Positions 46,744 through 57,081 are shown, counted from the stretch's first letter. The stretch is DNA of 64,000 bases from Pelagibacteraceae bacterium AG-325-J13 (GCA_003282835.1 QBYL01000004.1:1-64000); one strand, 5' to 3'. The notes: generated from the letters alone by a model not told the origin. Made by a program: numbers and translations.

Positions 46744-47310
46744 TTAATTATTTATAAAGTTTTTAATCAATTTAATACCTACCTTAGTACTTATACTCTC
46801 AGGGTGAAATTGAAAGCCATGAATATCGTAGTCTTTATGCATTAACCCCATAATTGTTTTATTCTTAGTTTCAGCTGTAATTAATAGTTTTTTAGGGAAT
46901 TTTTCTCGATCTACTACTAAACTATGATATCTAGTAGCTTCAAAATTATTATGAATATTTTTGAATAGTCCTTTTCGATTATGCCGAATTTTACTTGTTT
47001 TACCGTGCATTAAATTTTTTGCATTAATAATTTTACCACCAAAAACTTGTCCAATTATTTGGTGGCCTAAACAAACTCCAAGAATAGGTATCCTTTTATA
47101 AACTTCTTTTACAATTTTAAGACAATTTCCTGCCTGATTAGGATTACCAGGACCAGGCGATATAACGATTTTATCGTATTTTTTTCTAAAAATAGTTGTT
47201 CCATCAATTTTATCATTCCTGGCAACTTCAACATTTTTTTTAAATTTTGAAATGTAATGAAATAAATTATAAGTAAAGCTATCATAATTATCTATTAACA
47301 AAATTTTCAT
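46744..47310 (-). CDS. trpG: Anthranilate synthase glutamine amidotransferase component
   Basis: TrpG supplies ammonia to TrpE. The 188-residue class I amidotransferase has LLIDNYDSFTYNLFHYI, SPGPGNP, nucleophile C80 in GVCLGHQIIGQVFGG, and the His-Glu pair in FQFHPES. It is directly adjacent to trpE. It could also serve folate synthesis if a pabB exists elsewhere. Confidence 0.95.
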   Translation of the reverse strand: MKILLIDNYDSFTYNLFHYISKFKKNVEVARNDKIDGTTIFRKKYDKIVISPGPGNPNQAGNCLKIVKEVYKRIPILGVCLGHQIIGQVFGGKIINAKNLMHGKTSKIRHNRKGLFKNIHNNFEATRYHSLVVDREKFPKKLLITAETKNKTIMGLMHKDYDIHGFQFHPESISTKVGIKLIKNFINN

Positions 47311-48768
47311 TCAATCTACCGCTTTCATTAAAGCTTTAGCTTTATTTACAGTTTCAATATATTCTCTATCAGGATGGCTATCAGCAACAACTCCAGCACC
47401 TGCTTGTACATAAATTTTATTGTTTTTTATTAGAGCAGTTCTTAAAGCTATACATGTATCAAATTCTTTATTTGGAGTGAAATATCCTATTCCCCCTGCA
47501 TACAATTTTCTTTTATTTTTTTCCAATTCATCAATTATCTCCATAGCTCTAATTTTTGGAGCTCCACTTACTGTTCCAGCTGGAAAACCAGATAAAAGAG
47601 TTTCAAATAAAGAAGATTTTTTATTAAATTTACCAATTACATTTGAAACTATATGCATTACATGAGAATATTTTTCTACTTTAAACTTTTCAGTCACTTT
47701 TACAGTATTAATTTTAGACACTTTACCAACATCATTTCTACCCAAATCTAAAAGCATTAAATGTTCAGCTAATTCTTTTTTATCTTTTAAAAGTTCAATT
47801 TCAAATTTTTTATCTTTTTTTAAGCTACTTCCTCTTGGTCGGGTGCCAGCTATAGGCCTAATCGTAATTTCATTTTTTCTTAAACGAACTAGAATTTCAG
47901 GACTACTACCAAGAACATTGAAATCACTATAATTGAAATAAAACATGAAAGGAGATGGATTGGATTTTCTTAAATGATTATAAATTTCAATTGGCTTTTT
48001 ATTAATTTTTCTTTCAAATCTTTGACTTAGAACAACCTGGAAAATGTCACCTTTTTTAATATAAGATTTAGCTTTATTAACTAAAGACTTAAATTTTTTT
48101 TTTGAAATGTTTGATTTAATCGAATTTTTATTTTTCTTATGAGTAAATTCATCAGGAAGTTTAATATTTTGATAACTATCAAATAATTTAAATCTATTTT
48201 TGATATTATCATATTCTTCCTCGTAATTTTTAAATTTATTATCAGCATAGACATTTTCTACATAATGAACTTTCTTGGAGAAGTTATCGTAAATAATTAA
48301 ATTTTTTGGACGAGATAATCGTACATCTGGTATTTTTAAATCGTCTTTACATTTATTAGGAATTTTTTCTATATACCGAATAACATCGTAAGAAAAGTAA
48401 CCAACTAGCATTGATGCCATCGCAGGAAGTTGTTTAGGTATCTTTATTCTAAAATTTTCAATCAACTTGTTTATATAATTAAGTGGATTTGTTTTTATCT
48501 TTATTTTTTTGTTATTCTTTTTTAGGTAAATTGTATTACTGTTAATGTCCCAAATTTTATCAGGGTTTAATCCAATAATAGTATATCTTCCTCTAATAGT
48601 GCCTTTTTCAACCGACTCGAAAATGAAACTATTTTTCTCAGCTAGAATAAACTTATATAAATTTTCAATCCTAAAATAGTCTTTACAAGATTGTGTTTTA
48701 AATAATATTTGGTTTTTTTTGCTAAAATGATTTTTTTTAAATTCAGTGAAGCTTATATTTAATTTCAT
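47311..48768 (-). CDS. trpE: Anthranilate synthase component I
   Basis: TrpE turns chorismate into anthranilate. The 485-residue protein keeps the feedback-site region FIFESVEKGTIRGRYTIIG (LLES-like). The catalytic segments are PIAGTRPRG, LMLLDLGRNDVGKVS, FPAGTVSGAPKIRAMEII and AGGIGYF. It follows the PpiD-like gene with a one-base overlap. I see no leader peptide with tandem Trp codons at the operon's start. Confidence 0.96.
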   Translation of the reverse strand: MKLNISFTEFKKNHFSKKNQILFKTQSCKDYFRIENLYKFILAEKNSFIFESVEKGTIRGRYTIIGLNPDKIWDINSNTIYLKKNNKKIKIKTNPLNYINKLIENFRIKIPKQLPAMASMLVGYFSYDVIRYIEKIPNKCKDDLKIPDVRLSRPKNLIIYDNFSKKVHYVENVYADNKFKNYEEEYDNIKNRFKLFDSYQNIKLPDEFTHKKNKNSIKSNISKKKFKSLVNKAKSYIKKGDIFQVVLSQRFERKINKKPIEIYNHLRKSNPSPFMFYFNYSDFNVLGSSPEILVRLRKNEITIRPIAGTRPRGSSLKKDKKFEIELLKDKKELAEHLMLLDLGRNDVGKVSKINTVKVTEKFKVEKYSHVMHIVSNVIGKFNKKSSLFETLLSGFPAGTVSGAPKIRAMEIIDELEKNKRKLYAGGIGYFTPNKEFDTCIALRTALIKNNKIYVQAGAGVVADSHPDREYIETVNKAKALMKAVD

Positions 48769-50222
48769 TAAAATGAATTTTTTACTCTATCTATCGTTCT
48801 ATTATTTAATTCTACTTTATATTTTTGATTAAGGACTTCATCAAAAGTCTTATAAATTTTATTCATTAAATTGAGTTTAGCTTTTGCTTGATATTGTTCA
48901 TATTGATTGGAATTCTTCTTTATTTTTTCATAATCTGTTTTTAAAGCCAGCACTAAAAAATTTTTTGTAAGAGTGTTATTAGTGATCAAATCTACTTGTC
49001 CATTTTTTGTTAAGAATATTCTTTTAATTATCCCTTCTGTAAATATTTCATTTTGATTTAAATCTGAAATTTTATAATCATTAATTATTAAATTATGCTT
49101 ATTTGCAAATTCTTCTAATTTTTCTTTATTGAAACCGCCTAAGCTAATATCTTTTGCAATTGATTTATTTGCCTCTATCTTATTTATAAAATCAATTTGT
49201 GAGTTTATTAGTTTTAAAACATTAGCATCACTTATTGGTAAATCTTTTTTTTCAATAGAATTTACTTCTGCAAGATAATACTTGCCATCAACTTTAAAAA
49301 CTTCTGGAGATTTTTCATTTTTAATTACGAAAACTTTTTTAAAAAGATTTTCTGAAATCTTTTTAACTATTTTATCCTCTTTATCTCTTTGATTCTTATC
49401 AATATTATTTATTGAAATACTCTTTAAACTGTTTTGTTGTATTGCTTCATTAAATGATTGACCGTCTAAAATTTTATTTTCTAAATCATCTAATTTTTTA
49501 AAAAAGTTTTCATCATAGTCTTTGCCACCTGTTAATGTTAATGGATTAATTTCTGCAAATTTTAACGATTTAAATTCTTTTATAAAAGCTTTTTTGTTCT
49601 CGTTATAAACTTTTTCTATTTCTTCTTTAGTAGCTTTTTTCTTTGAATAAAATTCTTTCAAATTAATATACTTAATTGTTTTAGTTTGATTTTCTTTATT
49701 AAATGCTCTTACCACTAAATCATCAGGTATAACTAGACCCCCACTTATTAGACTTAAAAATTGTCTTTTTGACTCTTGTTTAACAATATTTTTTTCGAAA
49801 GAAGGAGCTGTTACCCCGCTTGTTAATAAAAATTTTTCATATTCTGTTCTAGAAAATTTATTATCTTTAAAAAATAATTTATCATTTCTAATTATATTAC
49901 TTAGAGATTTGTCATTTATAGTTACTTTATATTCTTCAATTTCAAACGACATTACCTGTTGTCCTATATATTCAGCTAAAATATTTTCTAACAAACTTGA
50001 ATTTTTTAAATTTTTTACTTGTTCCTTATCTAAATTTAATTTGTTTAAATAATTTACAAAGTCCTGTGTGTTTAATTTTTTAGAGTCTATGGTGGCTATC
50101 ACATTTTGATTTCCTCCTCTAAACACGTCTCCCATACCCCAAAAAACAAAAGGCAAGATAATGATACCCACAAGTAGTTTAACAAAAAATGATTTTGATA
50201 ATTTTCCTATTGATGTTGCCAT
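48768..50222 (-). CDS. PpiD/SurA-like periplasmic folding factor (SurA N-terminal domain protein)
   Basis: The 484-residue protein has an N-terminal membrane anchor (about 12-30: VKLLVGIIILPFVFWGMGDV) preceded by SIGKLSKS, exactly the PpiD layout. A SurA-type N-terminal helical domain and a diverged parvulin-like centre follow. Such chaperones help outer-membrane proteins fold. The parvulin active-site residues are not clear, so isomerase activity is uncertain. It heads the trp operon, a position seen in other alphaproteobacteria. Confidence 0.85.
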   Translation of the reverse strand: MATSIGKLSKSFFVKLLVGIIILPFVFWGMGDVFRGGNQNVIATIDSKKLNTQDFVNYLNKLNLDKEQVKNLKNSSLLENILAEYIGQQVMSFEIEEYKVTINDKSLSNIIRNDKLFFKDNKFSRTEYEKFLLTSGVTAPSFEKNIVKQESKRQFLSLISGGLVIPDDLVVRAFNKENQTKTIKYINLKEFYSKKKATKEEIEKVYNENKKAFIKEFKSLKFAEINPLTLTGGKDYDENFFKKLDDLENKILDGQSFNEAIQQNSLKSISINNIDKNQRDKEDKIVKKISENLFKKVFVIKNEKSPEVFKVDGKYYLAEVNSIEKKDLPISDANVLKLINSQIDFINKIEANKSIAKDISLGGFNKEKLEEFANKHNLIINDYKISDLNQNEIFTEGIIKRIFLTKNGQVDLITNNTLTKNFLVLALKTDYEKIKKNSNQYEQYQAKAKLNLMNKIYKTFDEVLNQKYKVELNNRTIDRVKNSF

Positions 50223-50286
50223 TTTAATAATTTATTAGTTTTAAAATTAATACACCTATAGATCAAATTTTAAATTAAGGCAAATA

Positions 50287-51027
50287 ATGAAATATTTTAT
50301 TGGTAATTGGAAAATGTTTGGTAGTCCTAAATCAATTAATATACTTAAAAAGATTAATTTATTTTATACTAGAGACAAGAATAGAAAGAAATATAGAATT
50401 ATTTTTACCCCGCCATACACATTATTACAAAACTACTCAAATTATTTTAAGAATAAAAAAATTTCTATCGGCTCACAAAACTGTTATCAAAAAGATAAAT
50501 TCTCCTCTAACACAGGAGCTATAAGCTCTTATATGATTAAAAGTGTTGGTGCAAAATATACATTAGTAGGTCATTCAGATAACAGAATTGAAGGTGATAC
50601 AGATTTAATGTTAAAAAAAAAAGTTAGTTATGCAATCAAGAATAATTTGAGAGTCGTTTTTTGTATTGGTGAAAATAAAACTGAAAAGAAAAATAAAAAA
50701 ACTTTTCAAGTTTTAAAAAAACAATTAACAAATGTACTAGAGAAAAAATTTTATAATAATATTATAGTAGCTTATGAGCCAGTTTGGTCGATAGGGACTG
50801 GTGAGATACCTTCATCTCAAAATCTCAAAGAGACAACAATTTACATAAAAAACATATTGAAAAATTTATTTAGATCAAAAACGCCACCAGTTATATATGG
50901 TGGATCTGTAGATGGTTTAAGCGTACAATCCTTTAAAGAAGTAAAAGAAATCGACGGTTTTCTTGTAGGGGGTGCTTCTAAATCATCTAAAAAATTTATT
51001 GATATAATAAAGAATTACTATAGATAA
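50287..51027 (+). CDS. tpiA: Triosephosphate isomerase
   Basis: TpiA interconverts DHAP and glyceraldehyde 3-phosphate. The 246-residue barrel has GNWKM (K9), catalytic H96, and E164 in AYEPVWSIGTGEIPS, plus the phosphate loop GGSVDG. The near-universal GHSERR reads GHSDNR here (D98, N99), an uncommon change next to the active site. AAGG 7-10 bases before the ATG is a clear ribosome-binding site. It is divergent from the PpiD-like gene across 64 bases. Confidence 0.95.
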   Translation: MKYFIGNWKMFGSPKSINILKKINLFYTRDKNRKKYRIIFTPPYTLLQNYSNYFKNKKISIGSQNCYQKDKFSSNTGAISSYMIKSVGAKYTLVGHSDNRIEGDTDLMLKKKVSYAIKNNLRVVFCIGENKTEKKNKKTFQVLKKQLTNVLEKKFYNNIIVAYEPVWSIGTGEIPSSQNLKETTIYIKNILKNLFRSKTPPVIYGGSVDGLSVQSFKEVKEIDGFLVGGASKSSKKFIDIIKNYYR

Positions 51028-51032
51028 CAGTT

Positions 51033-51332
51033 ATGGAAAGTTTACTAATAGGAATAAATATTGCCTTGGCAATTATTCTGGTGATTTCAGTTTTACTTCA
51101 GAAATCTGAAGGCGGAGCATTAGGTTTAGGTGTTTCACAAGATAATTTCACGTCCACACGATCAATAGGAAACTTTTTAACTAAATTTACTTCAATTATC
51201 GCCACATTATTTATTATTTGCAGCTTAGCAATTGTTGCTATCTCTAGAGATGAACTACGTGAAACACAATCTGTTCTCGAAAAACAAGAAGAGGAAGACT
51301 CAAACATTCCACAGATACCTGGCACGAAGTAA
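51033..51332 (+). CDS. secG: Preprotein translocase subunit SecG
   Basis: This 99-residue protein has two membrane helices (about 5-20 and 50-70) joined by the conserved loop LLQKSEGGALGLG, the SecG hallmark. An acidic tail follows. SecG stimulates the SecYE channel. The tpiA-secG-pyrG order is widespread. Confidence 0.95.
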   Translation: MESLLIGINIALAIILVISVLLQKSEGGALGLGVSQDNFTSTRSIGNFLTKFTSIIATLFIICSLAIVAISRDELRETQSVLEKQEEEDSNIPQIPGTK

Positions 51333-51342
51333 ATTAAACACT

Positions 51343-51370
51343 TTAACTTATCAAATTATTAAAGTATAAC
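51343..51370 (+). promoter_or_regulatory. Candidate pyrG promoter with inverted repeat
   Basis: TTAACT (51343-51348) and TATAAC (51365-51370) are 16 bases apart. The predicted start falls at about 51377, two bases before the pyrG ATG. AAGTAT-AAC-ATACTT (51362-51376), a perfect 6-bp inverted repeat, covers the -10. Confidence 0.3.
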
Positions 51371-51378
51371 ATACTTCC

Positions 51379-53001
51379 ATGGCGCGATACATATTCGTTA
51401 CTGGCGGCGTGGTTTCATCTTTAGGCAAAGGATTATCATCAGCTTCACTAGCTTATCTTTTACAATCAAGAGGGTATAAAGTAAGAATTAGAAAGTTAGA
51501 TCCTTATTTAAATGTTGATCCTGGAACCATGAGTCCATTTCAGCACGGTGAAGTTTATGTTACTGATGATGGAGCAGAAACAGATTTAGATTTAGGTCAC
51601 TATGAAAGATTTTCAGGAATTTCCGCAAAAAAATCTGATAATATAACAACAGGAAAAATTTATAACGATGTTTTAAAGAGAGAACGTCAAGGTAAATATT
51701 TAGGTAAAACTGTTCAAGTAATTCCACACATAACTAATAGAATTAAAGAGTTTATCGAAAATGATGTAACAAAAGAAGATTTTGTTATTTGCGAAATTGG
51801 TGGGACAGTAGGGGATATTGAAAGTTTACCCTTTCTAGAAGCAATAAGACAATTTTCAAATGAGACAGGTAGAAAAAATACTTTATTTATACATCTTACT
51901 TTAGTTCCTTACATGAAAGCCTCTGATGAAATTAAAACAAAACCTACTCAACACTCGGTAAAAGAACTAAGAAGCATTGGTATTCAACCAGATATAATTA
52001 TTTGTAGATCAGAAAGATCTATCCCTTTAGATCAAAGAAAGAAAATTTCTTTATTCTGTAATGTTTCTATCGAAGATGTAATAGAAACTGTTGATGTTAA
52101 AACAATTTATGAAGCTCCTATAAGCTTTAATAAAGAAAAACTAGATGAGAGAGTATTAAAATTTTTTAAAATGAAATCTAAAAAGAAAGTAAATCTTCAA
52201 CCATGGAAAAAAATCACTCGATTAGTTTTGAACACAAGAAATAAAGTAAATATCGCAATAATTGGAAAATATGTAGAATTAAAAGATGCTTACAAATCTT
52301 TAGACGAAGCATTAACACACGGCGGCATAGCAAATAATCTGAAAGTTAACCTTTTAAGAATTGAGTCTGATTATTTAAAACCAAGGGAAATAAATAATAA
52401 ATTGAATGGTGTATCAGGAATTTTAATACCGGGTGGTTTTGGAAAAAGAGGTACAGAAGGAAAAATTGCAGCAATTAATTACGCTAGAAAAAACAAAATA
52501 CCGTTTTTAGGCATTTGTTTTGGGATGCAAATGGCTGTGATTGAATTTGCTAGAAATAAGTTAAATATGAAAAATGCAACATCAAGTGAGTTTGGCTCTT
52601 CAAAAGCTTCTGTAGTGGGTTTGATGAGTGAATGGCTTAAGGACGGTAAATTGATGAGAGGTACTGATAAAGATTTAGGTGGAACTATGAGATTAGGAAG
52701 TTATGAGGCAAGACTTAAAAAAGACACAAAAATAAGTAAGATTTATAATTCCCTAAGGATTGAAGAAAGACACCGTCATAGATATGAAGTTAACATTAAT
52801 TATAAAGAGGATTTTGAAAACAAAGGAATGATTTTTTCAGGTCTATCTCCAGATAATAAACTACCAGAAATTATAGAACTAAAAGACCACCCTTGGTTTA
52901 TAGGCGTTCAGTTTCATCCAGAATTTAAATCTAGACCTTTAACACCGCATCCTTTATTCTCATCATTTATAAAGGCTGCAAAAATAAATACAAAGAAATG
53001 A
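51379..53001 (+). CDS. pyrG: CTP synthase
   Basis: PyrG converts UTP to CTP with glutamine. The 540-residue protein has the synthetase domain ([40 protein letters not shown]) and a C-terminal glutaminase domain with nucleophile C380 ([10 protein letters not shown]) and FHPEF. There is no Shine-Dalgarno-like sequence before the ATG. It overlaps kdsA by 4 bases. Confidence 0.97.
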   Translation: MARYIFVTGGVVSSLGKGLSSASLAYLLQSRGYKVRIRKLDPYLNVDPGTMSPFQHGEVYVTDDGAETDLDLGHYERFSGISAKKSDNITTGKIYNDVLKRERQGKYLGKTVQVIPHITNRIKEFIENDVTKEDFVICEIGGTVGDIESLPFLEAIRQFSNETGRKNTLFIHLTLVPYMKASDEIKTKPTQHSVKELRSIGIQPDIIICRSERSIPLDQRKKISLFCNVSIEDVIETVDVKTIYEAPISFNKEKLDERVLKFFKMKSKKKVNLQPWKKITRLVLNTRNKVNIAIIGKYVELKDAYKSLDEALTHGGIANNLKVNLLRIESDYLKPREINNKLNGVSGILIPGGFGKRGTEGKIAAINYARKNKIPFLGICFGMQMAVIEFARNKLNMKNATSSEFGSSKASVVGLMSEWLKDGKLMRGTDKDLGGTMRLGSYEARLKKDTKISKIYNSLRIEERHRHRYEVNINYKEDFENKGMIFSGLSPDNKLPEIIELKDHPWFIGVQFHPEFKSRPLTPHPLFSSFIKAAKINTKK

Positions 53002-53819
53002 CAAATCATAAAGTAAAATGCTCCAATTTTAATATTGCAAACGATCAACCATTTACTCTTATAGCGGGTCCTTGTCAGCTTGAAAATGAAGCACATGCAA
53101 TAAAAATTTCAACCGAACTAAAAAAAATTACATCTGAACTTGGAATTAATTTTATTTATAAAACTTCTTTTGATAAAGCTAATAGAACAAGCCTCAAAGG
53201 AAAAAGAGGTATTGGGTTAGAAAAATCTCTAGCTATTTTCGATAAAATTAAAAAAGAAGTAGGAGTACCAGTTTTAACGGATATACATACTGCTGAACAA
53301 TGTTCGATTGTAGCTAAACATGTCGATGTTTTACAAATACCTGCGTTTCTTTGTCGACAAACTGATTTACTTATTGCTGCAGCAAAAACAGGAAAAATTA
53401 TAAATGTTAAGAAGGGTCAATTTTTAGCTCCGTGGGACATGGTTAATGTAATAAAAAAAATAGAAGAGTCTGGAAATAAGAATATTTTAATTACAGAAAG
53501 AGGTGCAAGCTTTGGATACAATACTTTAGTATCAGACTTAAGGGCATTACCTATAATGTCAAAATTTGGTTTTCCAATTGTCTTCGATGCTACACATTCC
53601 GTTCAACAACCAGGAGGAATGGGAGAAAAAAGTGGAGGCCAAAGAGAATTTGTTCCTCATTTAGCTAGAGCTGCAATAGCTGTAGGCGTTGGTGCAATTT
53701 TTATAGAAACTCATGAGGATCCAGACAATGCTCCTTCTGATGGGCCAAATATGGTTCCATTAAATGAAATGAGAAATTTATTAAAAAAATTGTCAGACAT
53801 TGATAAATTAATAAAGTGA
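52998..53819 (+). CDS. kdsA: 3-deoxy-D-manno-octulosonate 8-phosphate synthase
   Basis: KdsA condenses PEP with arabinose 5-phosphate for the LPS sugar Kdo. The 273-residue barrel has AGPCQLENE, with Cys at residue 26 where metal-independent enzymes have Asn, so it should be the metal-dependent class. [38 protein letters not shown] and [12 protein letters not shown] are also diagnostic. Confidence 0.96.
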   Translation: MTNHKVKCSNFNIANDQPFTLIAGPCQLENEAHAIKISTELKKITSELGINFIYKTSFDKANRTSLKGKRGIGLEKSLAIFDKIKKEVGVPVLTDIHTAEQCSIVAKHVDVLQIPAFLCRQTDLLIAAAKTGKIINVKKGQFLAPWDMVNVIKKIEESGNKNILITERGASFGYNTLVSDLRALPIMSKFGFPIVFDATHSVQQPGGMGEKSGGQREFVPHLARAAIAVGVGAIFIETHEDPDNAPSDGPNMVPLNEMRNLLKKLSDIDKLIK

Positions 53820-54124
53820 AAAAATTTATTTTAATATTATTTTTTACATTTACCTTTACAACAATCTCCAAAGCAGAAACTTGGAGCTGTATATATAACT
53901 TTAATAACGAGAGTAGGACTATGGAAATTACAAGAACTTCTAGCAAACAATTTAGTACGATAGATGATGGAAAAATAATTAAATCTAAAATTGATATTAT
54001 AAAAGAAACAAAAGATTATATCCATCTTTACACTGATTTTAATTCAGTGCCAATGGCATTCGTAAGAGTATTAGATAAGAATAAAAAAACATTTGTTATG
54101 GTTGGTTTGGAATATCAAAACTAA
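53816..54124 (+). CDS. Small exported protein, unknown function
   Basis: I do not recognise this 102-residue protein. It starts at GTG 53816 (coupled to kdsA by a 4-base overlap) and has a clear signal peptide ([20 protein letters not shown], cleavage before ETW). The mature part is about 82 residues, probably all-beta ([20 protein letters not shown]), with a single Cys. It looks like a small periplasmic beta protein. It lies between kdsA and eno, which are usually neighbours. Confidence 0.8.
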   Translation: MKKFILILFFTFTFTTISKAETWSCIYNFNNESRTMEITRTSSKQFSTIDDGKIIKSKIDIIKETKDYIHLYTDFNSVPMAFVRVLDKNKKTFVMVGLEYQN

Positions 54125-54135
54125 ACATCTATAAT
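54107..54135 (+). promoter_or_regulatory. Candidate eno promoter
   Basis: A perfect -10 (TATAAT, 54130-54135) follows TTGGAA (54107-54112, four of six matches) with an ideal 17-base spacer. The predicted start is near 54142, before the eno ATG at 54163. It overlaps the end of the preceding gene. Confidence 0.45.
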
Positions 54136-54162
54136 AGAAGGTAATTGCATAGTAAGATAATT

Positions 54163-55419
54163 ATGAAAATAGAAAATGTAAAAGGCAGACAAGTTTTTGA
54201 TAGCAGAGGAAATCCTACGGTAGAGGCAGAAGTTTTTTTAGATAACGGTGTATCTGCATCAGCAATTTCACCTTCTGGAGCTTCAACAGGAGCTTTTGAA
54301 GCTCATGAATTAAGAGATAAAGATGAAAACAATTTTTTAGGTAAAAGTGTAAAAAAGGCTATTGAAAATATTAATAAAAAAATTGTATTAAGTTTAAAGG
54401 GATTAGATCCAACAGATCAGTCTAAAATTGATAAAGTTTTATTGGATTTAGATGGGAGTGAGAATAAAAAGAATCTTGGGGCGAACGCAACTCTAGCTGT
54501 ATCTTTAGCTATTTCAAAATCAGCAGCTATATCATATAAAAAACCTCTTTATAAAAACTTAGGGAAATCGTTCTCTTTACCTAATCCCTTAATGAATATT
54601 ATTAATGGAGGAGCACACGCGGACAATGATTTAAAAATCCAAGAATTTATGATTAGGCCGGACTCAGCAAAAAATTTTATGGACGCGATAGAAAAATGTT
54701 TTCTAGTTATTCAAAATTTAAAAAGTTTATTAAAATCAAAAAAAATGCTCACTAATGTTGGTGATGAAGGAGGTTTTGCTCCATCTATTAATAGCAATGA
54801 AGAAGCTCTTGAATTAATTGTTAGTGCTGTTGAAAAATCAAAGTTAATGCCTGGAAAAGATATCGTTATTTGTTTAGATGTAGCAGCTAATGAGTTAATC
54901 AACAAAGAAGGTCAGTATTCAATTCAATCAAGTAATTTTACTTCTGTTGATAATGTTATTGATTATTATAAAAAACTAATTTCAAGCTACCCCATCAAAT
55001 CAATCGAGGATCCATTTGCTGAGGAAGACTGGGAGTCATGGAAAAGAATTACGACTGAAATTGGAAAAAATGTTCAAATAGTAGGTGATGATTTATTTGT
55101 AACAAATTCTAAAAGACTTAAAAAAGGAATAGATAGCAAATCTGCTAATAGTATTTTAGTAAAACCCAATCAAATTGGAACATTATCAGAAACTTTAGAA
55201 GTAATTAAAATGGCGAAGCAAGCCAACTTTAAAACAATTATCTCTCATAGATCAGGAGATACAGAAGACACTTTTATAGCTGATTTAGCAGTAGCAACAG
55301 AATCATCTCAAATTAAAACAGGTTCATTAGCTAGATCTGAAAGAGTAGCAAAATACAACAGATTGTTGCGTATTGAAGAAGAACTTGGAAATCAAGCGAA
55401 AATAGCTAAAATATCATAA
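54163..55419 (+). CDS. eno: Enolase
   Basis: Enolase makes PEP from 2-phosphoglycerate. I start at ATG 54163 (MKIENVKGRQVFDSRGNPTV, 418 residues), the family's normal N-terminus. An in-frame TTG at 54145 would add six residues. Diagnostic segments are SGASTGAFEAHELRD, NVGDEGGFAPS, SIEDPFAEEDWE, LVKPNQIGTLSE and SHRSGDTEDTFIADLAVA. Confidence 0.97.
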   Translation: MKIENVKGRQVFDSRGNPTVEAEVFLDNGVSASAISPSGASTGAFEAHELRDKDENNFLGKSVKKAIENINKKIVLSLKGLDPTDQSKIDKVLLDLDGSENKKNLGANATLAVSLAISKSAAISYKKPLYKNLGKSFSLPNPLMNIINGGAHADNDLKIQEFMIRPDSAKNFMDAIEKCFLVIQNLKSLLKSKKMLTNVGDEGGFAPSINSNEEALELIVSAVEKSKLMPGKDIVICLDVAANELINKEGQYSIQSSNFTSVDNVIDYYKKLISSYPIKSIEDPFAEEDWESWKRITTEIGKNVQIVGDDLFVTNSKRLKKGIDSKSANSILVKPNQIGTLSETLEVIKMAKQANFKTIISHRSGDTEDTFIADLAVATESSQIKTGSLARSERVAKYNRLLRIEEELGNQAKIAKIS

Positions 55420-55712
55420 TGCGGCTAATTGAAAGTTTTAAAAAGAGAAAACTTATATTAATAAATGTATTTCTTACGCTTTACATTGGTATTAATCTTA
55501 TTGGCGGAGAAAGAGGTTTAATATCTTACTTTGAAAAAAAAAGTTTATATGAGAACTTAATTAATGAGGAAAAAATATTAAATTCTGATCTTAAAAATTT
55601 GAAAAAAAAGATTGATCTTATTTCAAACAACGATTTAGATTATTTAGATATGCTTTACAGAGAAAAACTTAGATATGGTACAAAAGACGAAATAATAATA
55701 AAACTTAAATGA
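55419..55712 (+). CDS. ftsB: FtsB/DivIC-type septum formation initiator
   Basis: The 97-residue protein has a membrane helix (about 12-29), a coiled coil (about 38-70) and the short conserved end [20 protein letters not shown], where R-E-K/L-R-Y/F marks the family. It links FtsL and FtsQ in the divisome. Position after eno is classical. In many alphaproteobacteria the pdhA-pdhB-pdhC-lpd genes follow; here lipA follows at once. Confidence 0.88.
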   Translation: MRLIESFKKRKLILINVFLTLYIGINLIGGERGLISYFEKKSLYENLINEEKILNSDLKNLKKKIDLISNNDLDYLDMLYREKLRYGTKDEIIIKLK

Positions 55713-56653
55713 AAAATAATTTACGACATCCTGAAAAAGTAAAGAAGCCATTTAACCCCCTTAAAAAAAAACCTGAATGGATTAGATCTAAAATTGTAGA
55801 CTCTCAAGTCTTTTTTAAGACAAAACAAGTTGTTAATCAGAATAATTTAGTAACGGTTTGCCAAGAAGCTAATTGTCCAAATATAACTGAATGTTGGAGT
55901 AAAAAACACGCTACCTTTATGATTATGGGTGATACTTGTACTAGAGCGTGTGCTTTCTGTGATGTAAAAACTGGAAAACCTAACGCGTTAGACATATTTG
56001 AACCTGCTAAAATTTCTAATGCAGTAAAAAGATTAAATCTAAAACATGTTGTAATTACTTCCGTCGATAGAGATGATCTTGAAGATGGTGGCTCTGAACA
56101 CTTTTATAAAGTTGTTACAGCTACCCGTGAAAAAAATCCGAATACTTCAATTGAAGTTTTAACACCTGATTTTTTAAGAAAAGGCGATTCTTATAAAAAA
56201 ATTTTAAAAGCAGACCTTGATGTTTTTAATCATAATATTGAGACAGTGCCTAGACTTTATACAGTTGTTAGACCAGGTGCTAGATACTTTGCATCATTAG
56301 ATCTTCTAAAAAATGCAAAACAAGAAAATAAAAAAGTATTTACTAAGTCAGGTATTATGGTTGGTCTTGGTGAAAACAAAGAAGAAATAATTCAAGTTAT
56401 GGACGATTTAAGATACGCAGAAGTTGATTTTATTACTATCGGGCAGTATCTTCAACCTTCACCAAAACATCATCCTTTGGATAGATATTATCACCCTGAT
56501 GAATTCAAAGAACTTGAAAGTATTGCTAAGACAAAAGGTTTTTTATTAGTATCATCTTCTCCTCTAACAAGATCTTCGTATCACGCTGATGAAGATTTTA
56601 AACGATTACAAGATGCACGAAATAAAAAGTTTGAATGTCATCAGCCACAATAA
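55709..56653 (+). CDS. lipA: Lipoyl synthase
   Basis: This radical-SAM enzyme inserts sulfur into octanoyl chains. The auxiliary cluster ligands are C51, C56 and C62 ([12 protein letters not shown]) and the radical-SAM cluster ligands are C77, C81 and C84 (CTRACAFC). The C-terminal [11 protein letters not shown] provides the serine ligand. Length 314 is typical. Overlaps: 4 bases with ftsB and 19 with the next gene. Confidence 0.97.
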   Translation: MKNNLRHPEKVKKPFNPLKKKPEWIRSKIVDSQVFFKTKQVVNQNNLVTVCQEANCPNITECWSKKHATFMIMGDTCTRACAFCDVKTGKPNALDIFEPAKISNAVKRLNLKHVVITSVDRDDLEDGGSEHFYKVVTATREKNPNTSIEVLTPDFLRKGDSYKKILKADLDVFNHNIETVPRLYTVVRPGARYFASLDLLKNAKQENKKVFTKSGIMVGLGENKEEIIQVMDDLRYAEVDFITIGQYLQPSPKHHPLDRYYHPDEFKELESIAKTKGFLLVSSSPLTRSSYHADEDFKRLQDARNKKFECHQPQ

Positions 56654-57081
56654 AAAAAATAATACCTTGTAAAAAAAAAGAACTGGTAGAGATGGTTCTA
56701 GATATAGAAAATTACCCTGAATTCGTTCCTTGGTGTATACAAGGCAAAGTATATGATAAAAAAGAAAGTGAAGATTTAATTACATTTAAAGGTGATTTAA
56801 AAGTTGGAAAAAGTTTTCTTAATGAAACATTTTCAAGCTATGTATCTTTTTATAAAGAGAGAGATAAAATTATAGTAACAAATCTGGAAGGACCTCTAAA
56901 ATATTTGAAAAATGAATGGACATTCAAACAAATAAATAATTCTACTCAATTGACTTTTATAATTGATTTTGAACTAAAAAACCCAATTTTTAACTCTATA
57001 ATGAAAAAATCTTTTGAACTTGGATTAAATAAAATTGCTAGAGCTTTTGAGCAAAGGGCTGTAGATTTATATAATAAATGA
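56635..57081 (+). CDS. Coq10/RatA-type START-domain protein
   Basis: The 148-residue protein belongs to the SRPBCC (START) superfamily, Coq10/RatA branch: [16 protein letters not shown] near the start, and [16 protein letters not shown] and [11 protein letters not shown] later. Coq10 binds ubiquinone; RatA was described as a ribosome-binding toxin in E. coli. In alphaproteobacteria, next to lipA, a quinone-related role is more likely, which fits the complex I genes nearby, but this is inference. Confidence 0.87.
   Translation: MSSATIKKIIPCKKKELVEMVLDIENYPEFVPWCIQGKVYDKKESEDLITFKGDLKVGKSFLNETFSSYVSFYKERDKIIVTNLEGPLKYLKNEWTFKQINNSTQLTFIIDFELKNPIFNSIMKKSFELGLNKIARAFEQRAVDLYNK

Noticed and set aside
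50223-50286. Trp attenuator or leader peptide before the ppiD-like/trp operon
   Set aside because: The 64-base gap has no small open frame with Trp codons and no competing hairpins that I can see.
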